DNA of 64,000 nucleotides from Bacillus sp. FJAT-25509 (GTDB lineage Bacteria; Bacillota; Bacilli; Bacillales; Bacillaceae_G): contig NZ_LJIZ01000021.1 of the NCBI RefSeq assembly GCF_001420605.1, positions 81,856-145,855 of the forward strand, in the 5' to 3' direction. The translations under genes were made by a program, and so were the position numbers. The notes under the pieces were generated by a model. It was not told the DNA's origin. It ran no database searches and was given only the letters and a program-made list of their open reading frames with translations. Below, in pieces: positions 26,981-35,619 of the stretch (positions are counted from its first letter, which is position 1; the number at the start of each line of letters is the position of its first letter).

Positions 26981-27280
26981 CTAATGGTGCTTATAAATAT
27001 TTTTATCGGAGCTTTTTTTCATGAAGATCCCTATAATTAGCTGAATGAGACCAATAAGAAATATGATTGGATACAATACCCACATCAACATCCCTGCCCA
27101 GCCATCTCCTTTGATAATAGCATACGTAATTCCAATAGCAAATGACAAAAATGGACCAATGGCTACCATATTCGTGATACCCCATATGATATATTTTCGT
27201 TTTCTAGATTGCCCTATAGTAAAAACGAAAGCAAGAGATGCTCCAAAAAAGGCGATTAAAATAGCTATAAAAATTGCCAA
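26981..27280 (-). CDS. Small three-helix membrane protein, unknown
   Basis: A 99-residue hydrophobic protein. Helices lie at about residues 2-22 (IFIAILIAFFGASLAFVFTI), 30-55 and 65-88 (MLMWVLYPIIFLIGLIQLII), with a basic loop QSRKRKY and a basic tail. The ATG at 27280 has gaggagtga upstream. No family recognised. Confidence 0.6.
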   Translation of the reverse strand: MAIFIAILIAFFGASLAFVFTIGQSRKRKYIIWGITNMVAIGPFLSFAIGITYAIIKGDGWAGMLMWVLYPIIFLIGLIQLIIGIFMKKSSDKNIYKHH

Positions 27281-27346
27281 ATCAAGTCACTCCTCACTAA
27301 GGTAAAGCAATAAATTTTAATGCAGTTTTAGAATGCTAGTGAAAGT

Positions 27347-28231
27347 CTAGTTAGTTGACTGATCCTGCGGAATTTTATCAATTAAATTAGTGTATGAATC
27401 TTGAATTCTCTTTGTTATTTCTCCACGTTTTCCTAAACCAATAGTATAGGACTTTTCATCAATTAGAACCGAAGTAACAGGTAGTATGTCAGAAACTGAT
27501 GCTGTTGTAAAAGCTTCATCTGCATTTAAAAGCTCATCAATTGTGAATGGAATCTCTTTTACTTCGAGTCTTTCTTTTTTGGCAATTTCAAGTACTACTT
27601 TACGGGTAATGCCATTTAGAATTAAGTGATTAGCAGGATGAGTGAATAGAGTAGAGTTTTTTACGATAAAGACGTTTGTTGCTGAGCCTTCTGTAATGAT
27701 TCCATCTCTATGCAAAATAGCTTCTTTCGCTCCTTTAGCGTAAGCCTCATTTTTTACTAAAACACTTCCTAATAAGTTTAAACTTTTTATATCACAGCGG
27801 AGCCATCGAATATCATTTGTTACATAAGCAGTTATTCCTTTTTCCATTAGCTGTAATGGTCTATGATCTTCTCTTACTGTGTAAGCAATCAGTTGTGGCT
27901 TTAAATTAGCTTCGTCTTGATAAATATGATTGCGATTCATTACACCTCTACTAATTTGGATATAAACATATCCATTATCGTAATCGCAAGTATTCATTAA
28001 ATAAACTAAATCACTTTCAAGTTTTTTGAGGTGCATTTTAAAAGGTATTAATATTTTTTCACAGCTTTCCTTCAATCGAATTAAATGTGCATCGAGTTCA
28101 AAGTACGACTTATTGAAAAAGCGAATAACTTCATAAACGCCATCTCCAAATTGATAACCCCGATCTAAAATATTTACATTTGCAGATTTTAAATCGACAA
28201 TACGGTTGTTTAAAAGAACCTTTGTTTTCAT
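27347..28231 (-). CDS. dat: D-amino-acid (D-alanine) aminotransferase
   Basis: A class IV (fold-type IV) PLP enzyme of 294 residues that converts D-alanine plus 2-oxoglutarate to pyruvate plus D-glutamate, feeding peptidoglycan synthesis. Visible motifs are DRGYQFGDGVYEVIR near the N-terminus, RGVMNRNH, the PLP-lysine context DIRWLRCDIKSLNLLG (Lys), EGSATNVFIV and NGITRKVVLE. ATG 28231 is preferred over an upstream ATG (28255) because ggagtgggg lies just before it. It stands alone, divergent from an SDR gene. A glutamate racemase gene (58822) gives a second D-Glu route. Confidence 0.9.
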   Translation of the reverse strand: MKTKVLLNNRIVDLKSANVNILDRGYQFGDGVYEVIRFFNKSYFELDAHLIRLKESCEKILIPFKMHLKKLESDLVYLMNTCDYDNGYVYIQISRGVMNRNHIYQDEANLKPQLIAYTVREDHRPLQLMEKGITAYVTNDIRWLRCDIKSLNLLGSVLVKNEAYAKGAKEAILHRDGIITEGSATNVFIVKNSTLFTHPANHLILNGITRKVVLEIAKKERLEVKEIPFTIDELLNADEAFTTASVSDILPVTSVLIDEKSYTIGLGKRGEITKRIQDSYTNLIDKIPQDQSTN

Positions 28232-28384
28232 ATCATCCCCACTCCCTGTTATCATTTAAGTCTGTTTGACATAAGCCTTGAAATAGTCTGGACTTTAAAT
28301 TTATGACCTTTGTAATCACTGTTAATTATGATACATTCAATATATCACAAGTTTATTAAATATTTTGTAAAAAGGAGAGAGACA

Positions 28385-29194
28385 ATGAAATTATTAATTT
28401 TAGGTGCTAGCGGACTAGTTGGAAAGGCTTTAATAAAAGAATTTTCTCCTGATTATGACGTTTATGGAACGTTTAATCAAACAAAATTAGATTTGAAAAA
28501 TGATCATCAATTACAATGGGATATTAATAACTCAGAGGAAATTTTGACCTGGATTGATCGTATTTGCCCAGATATAATTGTTTCTTGTTTACGTGGCGAT
28601 TTTACTGTTCAATTCGAGGCGCATTCTAGAATAGTAGAAAAAATAAAATCAACTTCAACGAAATTTTTATTTTGTTCTACAACAAATGTTTTTGATGGAG
28701 AAGTTTCAAAGCATCACGCTGAAAACGATCTTCCCGTTGCAGAATCAGATTATGGACAATTTAAAATAAAATGTGAAGAATTAATTAAGAATGAGATTGG
28801 TGATAACGGGATCGTATTAAGGTTACCAATGGTTTGGGGTAAACAATCACCAAGACTAAATGAATTAAAAGATAAAATAGTAAAGGGTCAAGAAATTGAC
28901 GCGTATGATAATATTTTTTTAAATCATGCCATCGACACAGGTATTGCTAAGCAAGTAAGAAAAATTGTTGAAAATGATTTAAAAGGAATATTTCATCTTG
29001 CAACAACCGATATAGACTCACAATATTCATTTATATTAAAACTTATAAAAAGGTTATCAAATGAGGGGAAAGTCAAATCTCTCTCTTTAGAAAACTTTGA
29101 TGAATACAATTTTGGATTATTGACTAATCGCAGCGATTTGCCACCTAATTTTTACTACGATAGCGATGAAGTAATTGATCAATTAGTTCATTAA
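28385..29194 (+). CDS. RmlD-like NAD(P)-dependent sugar-nucleotide reductase/epimerase
   Basis: A 269-residue short-chain dehydrogenase of the extended type, closest to dTDP-4-dehydrorhamnose reductase (RmlD). It has the Rossmann motif LGASGLVGKAL, a second motif FCSTTNVFDGE, the active-site pair YGQFKIKCE (YxxxK) and LRLPMVWGKQ. The ATG at 28385 follows aaaaaggagag; an upstream in-frame ATG has no ribosome binding site. The exact substrate is unproven and no other rhamnose genes are nearby. Confidence 0.78.
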   Translation: MKLLILGASGLVGKALIKEFSPDYDVYGTFNQTKLDLKNDHQLQWDINNSEEILTWIDRICPDIIVSCLRGDFTVQFEAHSRIVEKIKSTSTKFLFCSTTNVFDGEVSKHHAENDLPVAESDYGQFKIKCEELIKNEIGDNGIVLRLPMVWGKQSPRLNELKDKIVKGQEIDAYDNIFLNHAIDTGIAKQVRKIVENDLKGIFHLATTDIDSQYSFILKLIKRLSNEGKVKSLSLENFDEYNFGLLTNRSDLPPNFYYDSDEVIDQLVH

Positions 29195-29271
29195 TTCCCA
29201 AAACAAATTTGAATACCACTAGTGATTAAATATTCTTAATATTTTGATTGTATAGCTGAAATTTGTAACAT

Positions 29272-29287
29272 ATACTAATTTTAGTAT
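29272..29287. promoter_or_regulatory. 16-bp perfect palindrome upstream of lcfA
   Basis: ATACTAA-TT-TTAGTAT is a 7-2-7 perfect inverted repeat 33 bp before the lcfA start. It does not match the FadR consensus. It may be an operator for another regulator or overlap the promoter; unassigned. Confidence 0.4.
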
Positions 29288-29320
29288 GAACATACTTTTA
29301 AAATACTGGTGGTGAATGGT

Positions 29321-31027
29321 ATGGAGGAACCAAGAGTAAAGCCTTGGGTGAGTCAGTATCCAGAGCAAATACCAGCTACATTAGAAGAAGATTTTGATTT
29401 ATTACCAACATATTTAAAGCAAACAGCTTCAAAATATCCAGCTAAGAAAGCCCTTAATTTCCTTGGGAAATCGATGACCTTTAATGAAATTTATATTCAG
29501 TCTTTAAGATTTGCAAATTTTTTAAGGAATGTGGGAATTAAAAAAGGCGATCGAGTAGCAATTATGCTTCCTAATTGCCCTCAAGCAGTGATTGCTTATT
29601 ATGGGATTCTTTTTGCAGAAGCAATTATCGTCCAAACAAATCCTCTATATACTGAACGCGAGCTTGAATATCAAATGAATGATAGTGGTGCAACAGCTAT
29701 TATTTGTTTAGATTTATTAATTAATAGAGTGCACAAAGTAAAAAAATCTACTAATCTACAACATATTTTTGTTACTGCGATTAAGGACTATTTACCATTT
29801 TTTAAAAGGCTGCTATATCCTTATTCAAAACAGCCAAAGGCACCTGCGATTCCTGAAGATCATTCGATTCATCAATTTAGTTTTATTATGCAAATATCTG
29901 CACCTATCGAACAGGATCTTTCAAGTAGCAGTGTAGAAGATGTAGCAATACTTCAATATACTGGAGGAACTACTGGATTTCCTAAAGGTGTAATGCTTAC
30001 ACATAAAAATTTAGCATCGAATACGTTAATGGCAGAAAAATGGTTATATAAAAGCAAGAAGGGCCAAGAAAAGATTTTGACTGTATTACCATTTTTTCAT
30101 GTATATGGAATGACGACATGTATGAATTTATCAATCATGTGTGCGTATGAAATGATTATTGTTCCGAGATTTGATGCAACTCAAATCCTTAAGGCGATCA
30201 ATAAATATCGACCTACATTATTTCCAGGTGCACCAACAATGTATATTGCATTATTAAATCATCCTGATTTAAAGAAGAACGATATCTCATGTATTCATGC
30301 TTGCCTAAGTGGTTCCGCAGCATTACCTGTTGAAGTTCAAGATCAATTTGAAAAGGTGACAGGTGGGAAATTAGTAGAGGGCTACGGTTTATCAGAAGCT
30401 TCTCCAGTTACACATAGTAATTTCCTATGGGATAAGCGAGTAACGGGAAGCATTGGTGTTCCTTGGCCAAGTACAGATGCTAAAATTGTATCTCTAGAAA
30501 CTGATGAAGAGTTACCTTATCGTGAAATTGGTGAATTAATCGTTTCAGGACCGCAAGTAATGAAGGGGTATTGGAATCGTCCAGAGGAAACCGCAACGAC
30601 GTTAAAAGATGGCTGGTTATATACAGGTGATTTAGGCTATATGGATGAAGAAGGCTTCTTTTATATCGTTGACCGTAAGAAAGATATGATTAATGCAGGA
30701 GGATTTAATGTTTACCCTAGAGACATTGAGGAAGTATTATATGAACACGAGGCTATTAAAGAAGCAGTTATAGTCGGTATTCCTGATGCTTATCGAGGAG
30801 AAACAGTTAAAGCTTACATTGTATTAAAAGAAGGAAAATCGGTAACTGAGGCTGAACTTGATGATTTTTGTAGAAAATATTTAGCAGCTTATAAAGTACC
30901 GAGATTTTATGAGTTTAGGAATGAATTGCCAAAAACAATGATCGGTAAAATATTAAGAAGAACATTACTTGAAGAAGAAAAACAAAAGGAAACGAAACCT
31001 GAGAATTCAGATGAAAATTTAATATAA
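29321..31027 (+). CDS. lcfA: Long-chain acyl-CoA synthetase
   Basis: A 568-residue adenylate-forming ligase that activates long-chain fatty acids with ATP and CoA, first step of beta-oxidation. It shows the AMP-binding P-loop YTGGTTGFPKGVMLTH, EGYGLSEASP, YTGDLGYMDEEGFFYIVDRKKD and the terminal catalytic lysine region PKTMIGKILRR. ATG 29321 is chosen with ggtggtga upstream. It leads the lcfA-fadR-fadB-etfB-etfA set, in the same order as B. subtilis, although a hairpin at 31034 and a separate FadR-type promoter before fadR divide the unit. Confidence 0.93.
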   Translation: MEEPRVKPWVSQYPEQIPATLEEDFDLLPTYLKQTASKYPAKKALNFLGKSMTFNEIYIQSLRFANFLRNVGIKKGDRVAIMLPNCPQAVIAYYGILFAEAIIVQTNPLYTERELEYQMNDSGATAIICLDLLINRVHKVKKSTNLQHIFVTAIKDYLPFFKRLLYPYSKQPKAPAIPEDHSIHQFSFIMQISAPIEQDLSSSSVEDVAILQYTGGTTGFPKGVMLTHKNLASNTLMAEKWLYKSKKGQEKILTVLPFFHVYGMTTCMNLSIMCAYEMIIVPRFDATQILKAINKYRPTLFPGAPTMYIALLNHPDLKKNDISCIHACLSGSAALPVEVQDQFEKVTGGKLVEGYGLSEASPVTHSNFLWDKRVTGSIGVPWPSTDAKIVSLETDEELPYREIGELIVSGPQVMKGYWNRPEETATTLKDGWLYTGDLGYMDEEGFFYIVDRKKDMINAGGFNVYPRDIEEVLYEHEAIKEAVIVGIPDAYRGETVKAYIVLKEGKSVTEAELDDFCRKYLAAYKVPRFYEFRNELPKTMIGKILRRTLLEEEKQKETKPENSDENLI

Positions 31028-31033
31028 TAATAT

Positions 31034-31070
31034 AGGGGGGATGATCATATAAGCATCCCTCTTTATTTTA
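31034..31070 (+). terminator. Hairpin after lcfA
   Basis: Stem agggggatg / catccctct followed by a T-rich tract (ctttatttta). It may end or attenuate lcfA transcripts before fadR. Confidence 0.55.
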
Positions 31071-31219
31071 CGAACTGATATAAAAATACTATGTTAAAAT
31101 AAATTTTAAGATTGATTAAAAAAGAAGTCTGATAAAATTTAAAGAAAGTACAAAGATTAAAAAGAAATTTAAAAGATTTTTTATAAAGAAACTTTATACA
31201 TAAAAATATTACGGGACAA

Positions 31220-31274
31220 TTGACAATTTTCTGATAAATTTGTATTATGAGAATATGAATGATTATTCATTCAC
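31220..31274 (+). promoter_or_regulatory. fadR promoter and FadR operator
   Basis: -35 TTGACA (31220-31225) and -10 TATTAT (31243-31248) are spaced by 17 bp. Immediately downstream ATGAATGATTATTCATTCAC (31255-31274) matches the Bacillus FadR consensus ATGAATGANTANTCATTCAT at all but one defined position. FadR should repress here and be released by long-chain acyl-CoA. Confidence 0.88.
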
Positions 31275-31295
31275 TGTAAGAAGGGGTAAATAACA

Positions 31296-31883
31296 ATGAA
31301 AAGAGATAAACCAAAATATAAACAAATAATTGATGCTGCAGTTGTTGTAATTGCTGAAAATGGTTACCATCAGGCGCAGGTTTCTAAGATTGCAAAACAG
31401 GCTGGTGTAGCTGACGGGACAATCTATTTGTATTTTAAAAATAAAGAATCCATCTTAATTTCACTGTTTGAAGAGAAGATGGGAAATTTTACTGAAAAAA
31501 TTCGTGAAAAAATTGAAGGTAAACCGGACGCGATATCGAAATTATTAATGTTGGTAAAAACTCACTTTTATGAAATGTCTAAAGATTCGCATTTAGCAAT
31601 CGTTATGCAATTGGAAGTAAGACAAACAAATATTGACCTTAGATTAAGAATAAATGAGGTACTGAAAGAGTATCTACATATCATTGATTCAATTTTAAAT
31701 GAAGGGATCAATAGTGGTTTGTTCGACAAACAATTGGATATTCGTACAGCTAGACAAATGATCTTCGGCACGATTGATGAAGTGATGACCCATTGGGTAA
31801 TGACAGGTCAAAAACAAGATTTAGAGTCAAAAGCCGATAAAGTTCACCAACTATTAATAAGAGGATGCGGGTACCAAAATTAA
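31296..31883 (+). CDS. fadR: TetR-family fatty-acid degradation regulator
   Basis: A 195-residue repressor with an N-terminal TetR helix-turn-helix (IIDAAVVVIAENGYHQAQVSKIAKQAG, DGTIYLYFKNKESIL, about residues 10-55) and a ligand-binding C-terminal domain. Its own promoter carries a near-perfect FadR box, implying autoregulation, and it lies between lcfA and fadB as in B. subtilis. Long-chain acyl-CoAs are the known inducers of the family. Confidence 0.93.
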   Translation: MKRDKPKYKQIIDAAVVVIAENGYHQAQVSKIAKQAGVADGTIYLYFKNKESILISLFEEKMGNFTEKIREKIEGKPDAISKLLMLVKTHFYEMSKDSHLAIVMQLEVRQTNIDLRLRINEVLKEYLHIIDSILNEGINSGLFDKQLDIRTARQMIFGTIDEVMTHWVMTGQKQDLESKADKVHQLLIRGCGYQN

Positions 31884-31920
31884 CGTCCTAGTACATTTTG
31901 AAAAATAGGGAGGAATAGTT

Positions 31921-32691
31921 GTGAGTTTAATTCAATGTAAAATATCCGATGGTATAGCATTATTAACAATTCAAAATCCACCAGCAAATGCAATGTCTTC
32001 GGTTGTATTTGCTGATTTAGTTAAGCGTTTAGATGAATTAGAAAGTAACGATGATGTAAGCGTTTTAGTTGTTCATGGAGAAGGTAGATTTTTCTCTGCA
32101 GGTGCAGATATTAAAGAATTTACTTCTTTCAAAAATGCTGAAGATGCAGCAGCTGTTGCAAGAAGAGGTCAACTAGTATTTGATCGTGTTGAAAATTATT
32201 CTAAACCGATTATCGCAGCAATCCACGGTGCTGCATTAGGTGGCGGACTAGAATTTGCGATGAGCTGTCATATTCGAGTTGTTGCAGAAAACGCAAAACT
32301 TGGTTTACCTGAATTAAACTTAGGAATTATTCCTGGTTTTGCTGGAACACAACGATTACCACGTTATGTAGGTAAAGATAAGGCGTTAGTTATGCTTGCG
32401 ACTTCTGAACCAATTTCTGGTGTTGAAGCTGGTAAAATTGGATTAGCTACAATTGTAGTGCCAGAAGAAACTTTATTAGATGAAGCAAATGCTTTAGCAG
32501 CTAAAATTGCTAATAAAAGTATGCAATCAATTCAATATATTCTACAACTACTATCTTCTACTAGAACTACTTCATATCATGAAGCGGTGGAAGAAGAGTC
32601 TAAATTATTTGGAGAAATTTTTACAACTGAAAATGCAAAAGAGGGTATTTCGGCATTTTTAGAAAAAAGAAAACCAGTGTTTAATAAATAA
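31921..32691 (+). CDS. fadB: Enoyl-CoA hydratase
   Basis: A 256-residue crotonase-family enzyme hydrating trans-2-enoyl-CoA in beta-oxidation. The oxyanion-hole motifs FFSAGADIKEF and HGAALGGGLEFA and the catalytic region GLPELNLGIIPGFAGTQRL are present. The start is GTG 31921 with agggagga upstream. It lies 37 bp after fadR and 56 bp before etfB; co-transcription is likely. Confidence 0.92.
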   Translation: MSLIQCKISDGIALLTIQNPPANAMSSVVFADLVKRLDELESNDDVSVLVVHGEGRFFSAGADIKEFTSFKNAEDAAAVARRGQLVFDRVENYSKPIIAAIHGAALGGGLEFAMSCHIRVVAENAKLGLPELNLGIIPGFAGTQRLPRYVGKDKALVMLATSEPISGVEAGKIGLATIVVPEETLLDEANALAAKIANKSMQSIQYILQLLSSTRTTSYHEAVEEESKLFGEIFTTENAKEGISAFLEKRKPVFNK

Positions 32692-32747
32692 GTAGTTTAA
32701 TATTTTAAAAAAATAGATGTAGTTACATTTCCTGGGAGGGTATAACA

Positions 32748-33521
32748 ATGAACATTTATGTACTATTAAAAAGAACATTTGACACTGAAGAAAAAATTAC
32801 AATTTCAAATGGTGTAATCCAAGAGGATGGCGCTGAATTTATTATAAATCCATACGATGAGTATGCAGTTGAAGAAGCGATTCAAATTCGTGACGCTCAT
32901 GGTGGCGAAGTAACTGTCATAACAATTGGTAACGAAGATAGTGAAAAAGAACTTCGTACAGCATTAGCTATGGGTGCTGATAAAGCAGTATTAATTAACG
33001 TTGAAGATGACGTTACAAATGCTGACCAATATACAACTTCTAGACTGATTGCTAAATACTTAGAAGATAAAGATCCTTCAATTATTTTAGCAGGTAATGT
33101 TGCAATTGATGGTGGTACTGGTCAAGTAGGTCCACGCGTTGCTGAATTATTAAATATTCCTTACGTGACAACAATTACTAAAATTGATATTAATGGTACG
33201 ACAGCTACAATCGAACGTGATGTAGAGGGTGACACAGAAATCATCGAAACATCTTTACCATTATTAATCACTGCACAACAAGGCTTAAATGAACCAAGAT
33301 ATCCATCTTTACCTGGTATTATGAAAGCTAAGAAAAAGCCTTTAGATGAATTAGAATTAGATGATCTAGATTTAGAAGAAGATGAAGTTCAAGCAAAAAC
33401 GAAAACAATTGAAATTTACCTACCTGCGAAGAAAGAAGCAGGCAAAGTTTTAGCTGGTGAATTAAAAGATCAAGTAAAAGAATTAGTTTCTCTACTACGT
33501 TCTGAAGCAAAAGTAATCTAA
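32748..33521 (+). CDS. etfB: Electron transfer flavoprotein beta subunit
   Basis: A 257-residue ETF beta subunit that, with EtfA, carries electrons from acyl-CoA dehydrogenases. It has the family motif EEAIQIRDAHGGEVTVITIG, LAGNVAIDGGTGQVGP and the recognition region ITAQQGLNEPRYPSLPGIMKAKKKPL that docks to dehydrogenases. ATG 32748 follows gggagggt. A 67-bp gap separates it from etfA. Confidence 0.95.
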   Translation: MNIYVLLKRTFDTEEKITISNGVIQEDGAEFIINPYDEYAVEEAIQIRDAHGGEVTVITIGNEDSEKELRTALAMGADKAVLINVEDDVTNADQYTTSRLIAKYLEDKDPSIILAGNVAIDGGTGQVGPRVAELLNIPYVTTITKIDINGTTATIERDVEGDTEIIETSLPLLITAQQGLNEPRYPSLPGIMKAKKKPLDELELDDLDLEEDEVQAKTKTIEIYLPAKKEAGKVLAGELKDQVKELVSLLRSEAKVI

Positions 33522-33588
33522 TTTTATTGAATATTAGAACTTAAATAATAGATTAATATCGTAATAGAAAATTTTGGAGGGAAATAAC

Positions 33589-34566
33589 ATGTCACGTAAA
33601 GTATTAGTATTAGGCGAAGTTCGTGAAGGATCACTACGAAATGTTTCATTTGAGGCAGTAAGTACGGCTAAAACAGTTGCTGAGGGCGGAGAAGTAGTTG
33701 CTGTTTTAGTAGGTAAATCAGTTAGTGCATTAGCTACTGAAATGATTCAATACGGTGCAGACCGTGCAATCGTTGTTGAAGATGAAAAATTAGCATCATA
33801 TACTTCTGATGGATATTCTCAAGCACTTTTAGCAGTTATTGACCAAGAAAAACCAGAAGGTCTAGTATTCGGTCATACAGCTTTAGGTAAGGATTTATCT
33901 CCGAAACTTGCTGCTCGTATGCAAAGTGGTCTTATTTCAGATGTTACAGCAATCGAAGTAGCTGGTGGTAATATCGTTTTCACTCGTCCGATTTACTCAG
34001 GTAAAGCATTCGAGAAAAAAGTTATGGTTGATCCATTTATTTTTGCGACAATCCGTCCAAATAACATTTCAGCATTAGAAAAAGATGCTACTCGCACTGG
34101 TGATGTGGCAACTGTTTCAGTTGAAATTAAAGACTTACGTTCAATCGTAAAAGATGTTGTGCGTAAAGCGAGTGAAGGTGTAGACCTTTCAGAAGCGAAA
34201 GTGGTCGTTGCTGGTGGCCGTGGAGTTAAGAGTGAAGAAGGCTTTAATCCATTAAAAGAATTAGCTACAGTATTAGGTGCTGCTGTAGGTGCATCTCGTG
34301 GTGCGTGTGATGCTAACTATTGTGACTACTCTTTACAAATTGGTCAAACTGGTAAAGTTGTAACGCCTGATTTATATATTGCATGTGGTATTTCAGGAGC
34401 TATTCAACATTTAGCTGGTATGTCAAACTCTAAAGTAATCGTTGCAATTAACAAAGATCCAGAAGCTAATATCTTCAAAGTAGCTGACTATGGAATCGTT
34501 GGTGACTTATTCGAAGTATTACCTTTATTAACAGAAGAATTTAAAGCTGTATTAGTTAACTCTTAA
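33589..34566 (+). CDS. etfA: Electron transfer flavoprotein alpha subunit
   Basis: A 325-residue protein carrying FAD at the C-terminal half: VVAGGRGVKSEEGF, GASRGACDANY, QIGQTGKVVTPDLYIACG and NKDPEANIFKVADYGIVGD. ATG 33589 is used because ggaggg lies 8 nt upstream; the longer in-frame TTG at 33574 would overlap that site. It is the last gene of the fatty-acid operon and is followed by a terminator. Confidence 0.95.
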   Translation: MSRKVLVLGEVREGSLRNVSFEAVSTAKTVAEGGEVVAVLVGKSVSALATEMIQYGADRAIVVEDEKLASYTSDGYSQALLAVIDQEKPEGLVFGHTALGKDLSPKLAARMQSGLISDVTAIEVAGGNIVFTRPIYSGKAFEKKVMVDPFIFATIRPNNISALEKDATRTGDVATVSVEIKDLRSIVKDVVRKASEGVDLSEAKVVVAGGRGVKSEEGFNPLKELATVLGAAVGASRGACDANYCDYSLQIGQTGKVVTPDLYIACGISGAIQHLAGMSNSKVIVAINKDPEANIFKVADYGIVGDLFEVLPLLTEEFKAVLVNS

Positions 34567-34586
34567 TATAGAAGTTATAAATGATG

Positions 34587-34616
34587 CCCACAAGGTTAGT
34601 ATCTTGTGGGTTTTTT
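34587..34616 (+). terminator. Fatty-acid operon terminator
   Basis: Stem cccacaag (34587-34594) / cttgtggg (34603-34610) followed by six T residues. Confidence 0.9.
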
Positions 34617-34642
34617 ATGTTTTTTCAAGTGGTCGTCATATA

Positions 34643-34687
34643 AAAAAGAGGGTTCAAAAGTACTTTAACTTTTGATACACCTCCTTT
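34643..34687 (-). terminator. Terminator of the His-rich protein gene
   Basis: Read on the minus strand, a two-part stem (gagg..tcaaaagt / acttttga..cctc) ends in a T-run. Confidence 0.7.
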
Positions 34688-34720
34688 ATAGTTCTTCTAT
34701 TCGTTTACAAGCCATTGTCA

Positions 34721-34960
34721 TTACATCCTAACAATGACTGATCCACCGCCACTTGTTACAACTTGATTTTGCTTTTGTTCAAGTTGTCTAAGTAATTCAT
34801 TATTTGCTTCGATTGCTTTTACAAGGTTCGTAATTTGATTTTCAAGATTCATGAACATTTGCATAATTGATTGATGATCAGTTTGCACATGACCTTGAAT
34901 ACCGTTTCTCATAGGAAGATGGGGATGATGCGGATGTGAATTCCAAAAAGGATGATGCAT
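34721..34960 (-). CDS. Small His-rich N-terminus plus coiled-coil protein
   Basis: A 79-residue protein. The first 35 residues hold nine His residues (HHPFWNSHPHHPHLP). Residues about 36-70 form an amphipathic helix/coiled coil (LENQITNLVKAIEANNELLRQLEQKQNQ), and the end is GGGSVIVRM. His-rich short coiled-coil proteins of this sort occur in spore coats of bacilli, but I cannot identify it. Metal binding is possible. The start ATG has a purine-rich ggaggta upstream. Confidence 0.6.
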   Translation of the reverse strand: MHHPFWNSHPHHPHLPMRNGIQGHVQTDHQSIMQMFMNLENQITNLVKAIEANNELLRQLEQKQNQVVTSGGGSVIVRM

Positions 34961-35017
34961 ACTTTTACCTCCAATTTCTAGACCAATGTACTATATAGTA
35001 CGTCTATATTATTGTAA

Positions 35018-35269
35018 GAGTTCGCCTATTTTAGTTGGTTCAGTAATTATTGCTACTTATATCTATATGAGAAGATTATAGTCAAATTTAATTTCGTTTT
35101 TATAAAATTTAGTGAAGAAATATTAGAGCATATATATAAGAAAGAAGGAGTTTTGTTTTTTACCTTAGGTGTTCGGATGTATGGGGACGTTGAACATGAA
35201 CTAATAGGTAGATTCAAGGGAAAGGAACAAATCCTTTTAGAACAAAACAAAAAAAGTAATCCCTCTTAA
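35018..35269 (+). pseudogene. Open frame without a start codon, probable gene remnant
   Basis: The frame after TAA at 35015 is open for 83 codons to TAA at 35267-35269. It contains protein-like sequence (FIKFSEEILEHIYKKEGV, GVRMYGDVEHELIGRFKGK) but no ATG, GTG or TTG before an internal Met at 35177, and no ribosome binding site. Either the 5' end was lost or a rare start is used. With a terminator it accounts for the 323-bp gap between the flanking genes. Confidence 0.35.
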
Positions 35270-35277
35270 GGATTACT
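35255..35277 (-). terminator. Terminator of the FbpB-like gene
   Basis: Stem agtaatcc / ggattact (35255-35262 / 35270-35277) with a seven-T run on the minus strand. Confidence 0.8.
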
Positions 35278-35283
35278 AAAAAT

Positions 35284-35442
35284 TTATGATATAGCTTTGC
35301 CTAGTTTATTTTTTTCGGATAATAAATCGTGGCGTTTTTCAATTTTTCTTTCAATTTTTTCAATTTCTTCTTTGTTTCGTAATAAAGATTGTTTATTCTC
35401 ATTAACTAATTGATTAAACGATTTACGTAAAGGTTTTCTCAT
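35284..35442 (-). CDS. FbpB-family small basic protein
   Basis: A 52-residue, highly basic and helical protein: MRKPLRKSFNQLVNENKQ, then KEEIEKIERKIEKRHD. It matches the pattern of the Fur-regulated basic protein B family, which in B. subtilis helps the small RNA FsrA repress iron-using genes. The ATG at 35442 is preceded by ggagtgg; a longer in-frame start 78 bp upstream runs through the probable promoter. A Fur-like palindrome lies about 30 bp upstream. Confidence 0.75.
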   Translation of the reverse strand: MRKPLRKSFNQLVNENKQSLLRNKEEIEKIERKIEKRHDLLSEKNKLGKAIS

Positions 35443-35471
35443 AACTGCCACTCCATTCGTGATAAATTTTT

Positions 35472-35492
35472 TGAATATTATTATTATATTCA
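35472..35492 (-). promoter_or_regulatory. Candidate Fur box of the fbpB-like gene
   Basis: Arms TGAATAT and ATATTCA enclose a 7-nt AT-rich centre. Aligned with the 19-bp Fur consensus it agrees at 13 of 19 positions by my count. The minus-strand -10-like TATAAT lies within it. The AT-rich setting raises the chance of a random match. Confidence 0.4.
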
Positions 35493-35619
35493 ATAATATA
35501 TTAACATAAAAAAAATACAATAATCGGCTGAAATTTTACAAAATTGTGACAAAAGCGGTGGATGTGTCATTACTCATGAACTTGATGTTTTCATGGAGCA
35601 ACAATCACTAATTTAACAT

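Noticed and set aside
29272-29287. FadR operator before lcfA
   Set aside because: The palindrome ATACTAA/TTAGTAT does not match the FadR consensus; reported only as an unassigned palindrome.
35053-35250. 65-codon minus-strand frame
   Set aside because: No ribosome binding site, Ser/Ile/Lys-rich low-quality sequence, and antisense to a more protein-like frame.
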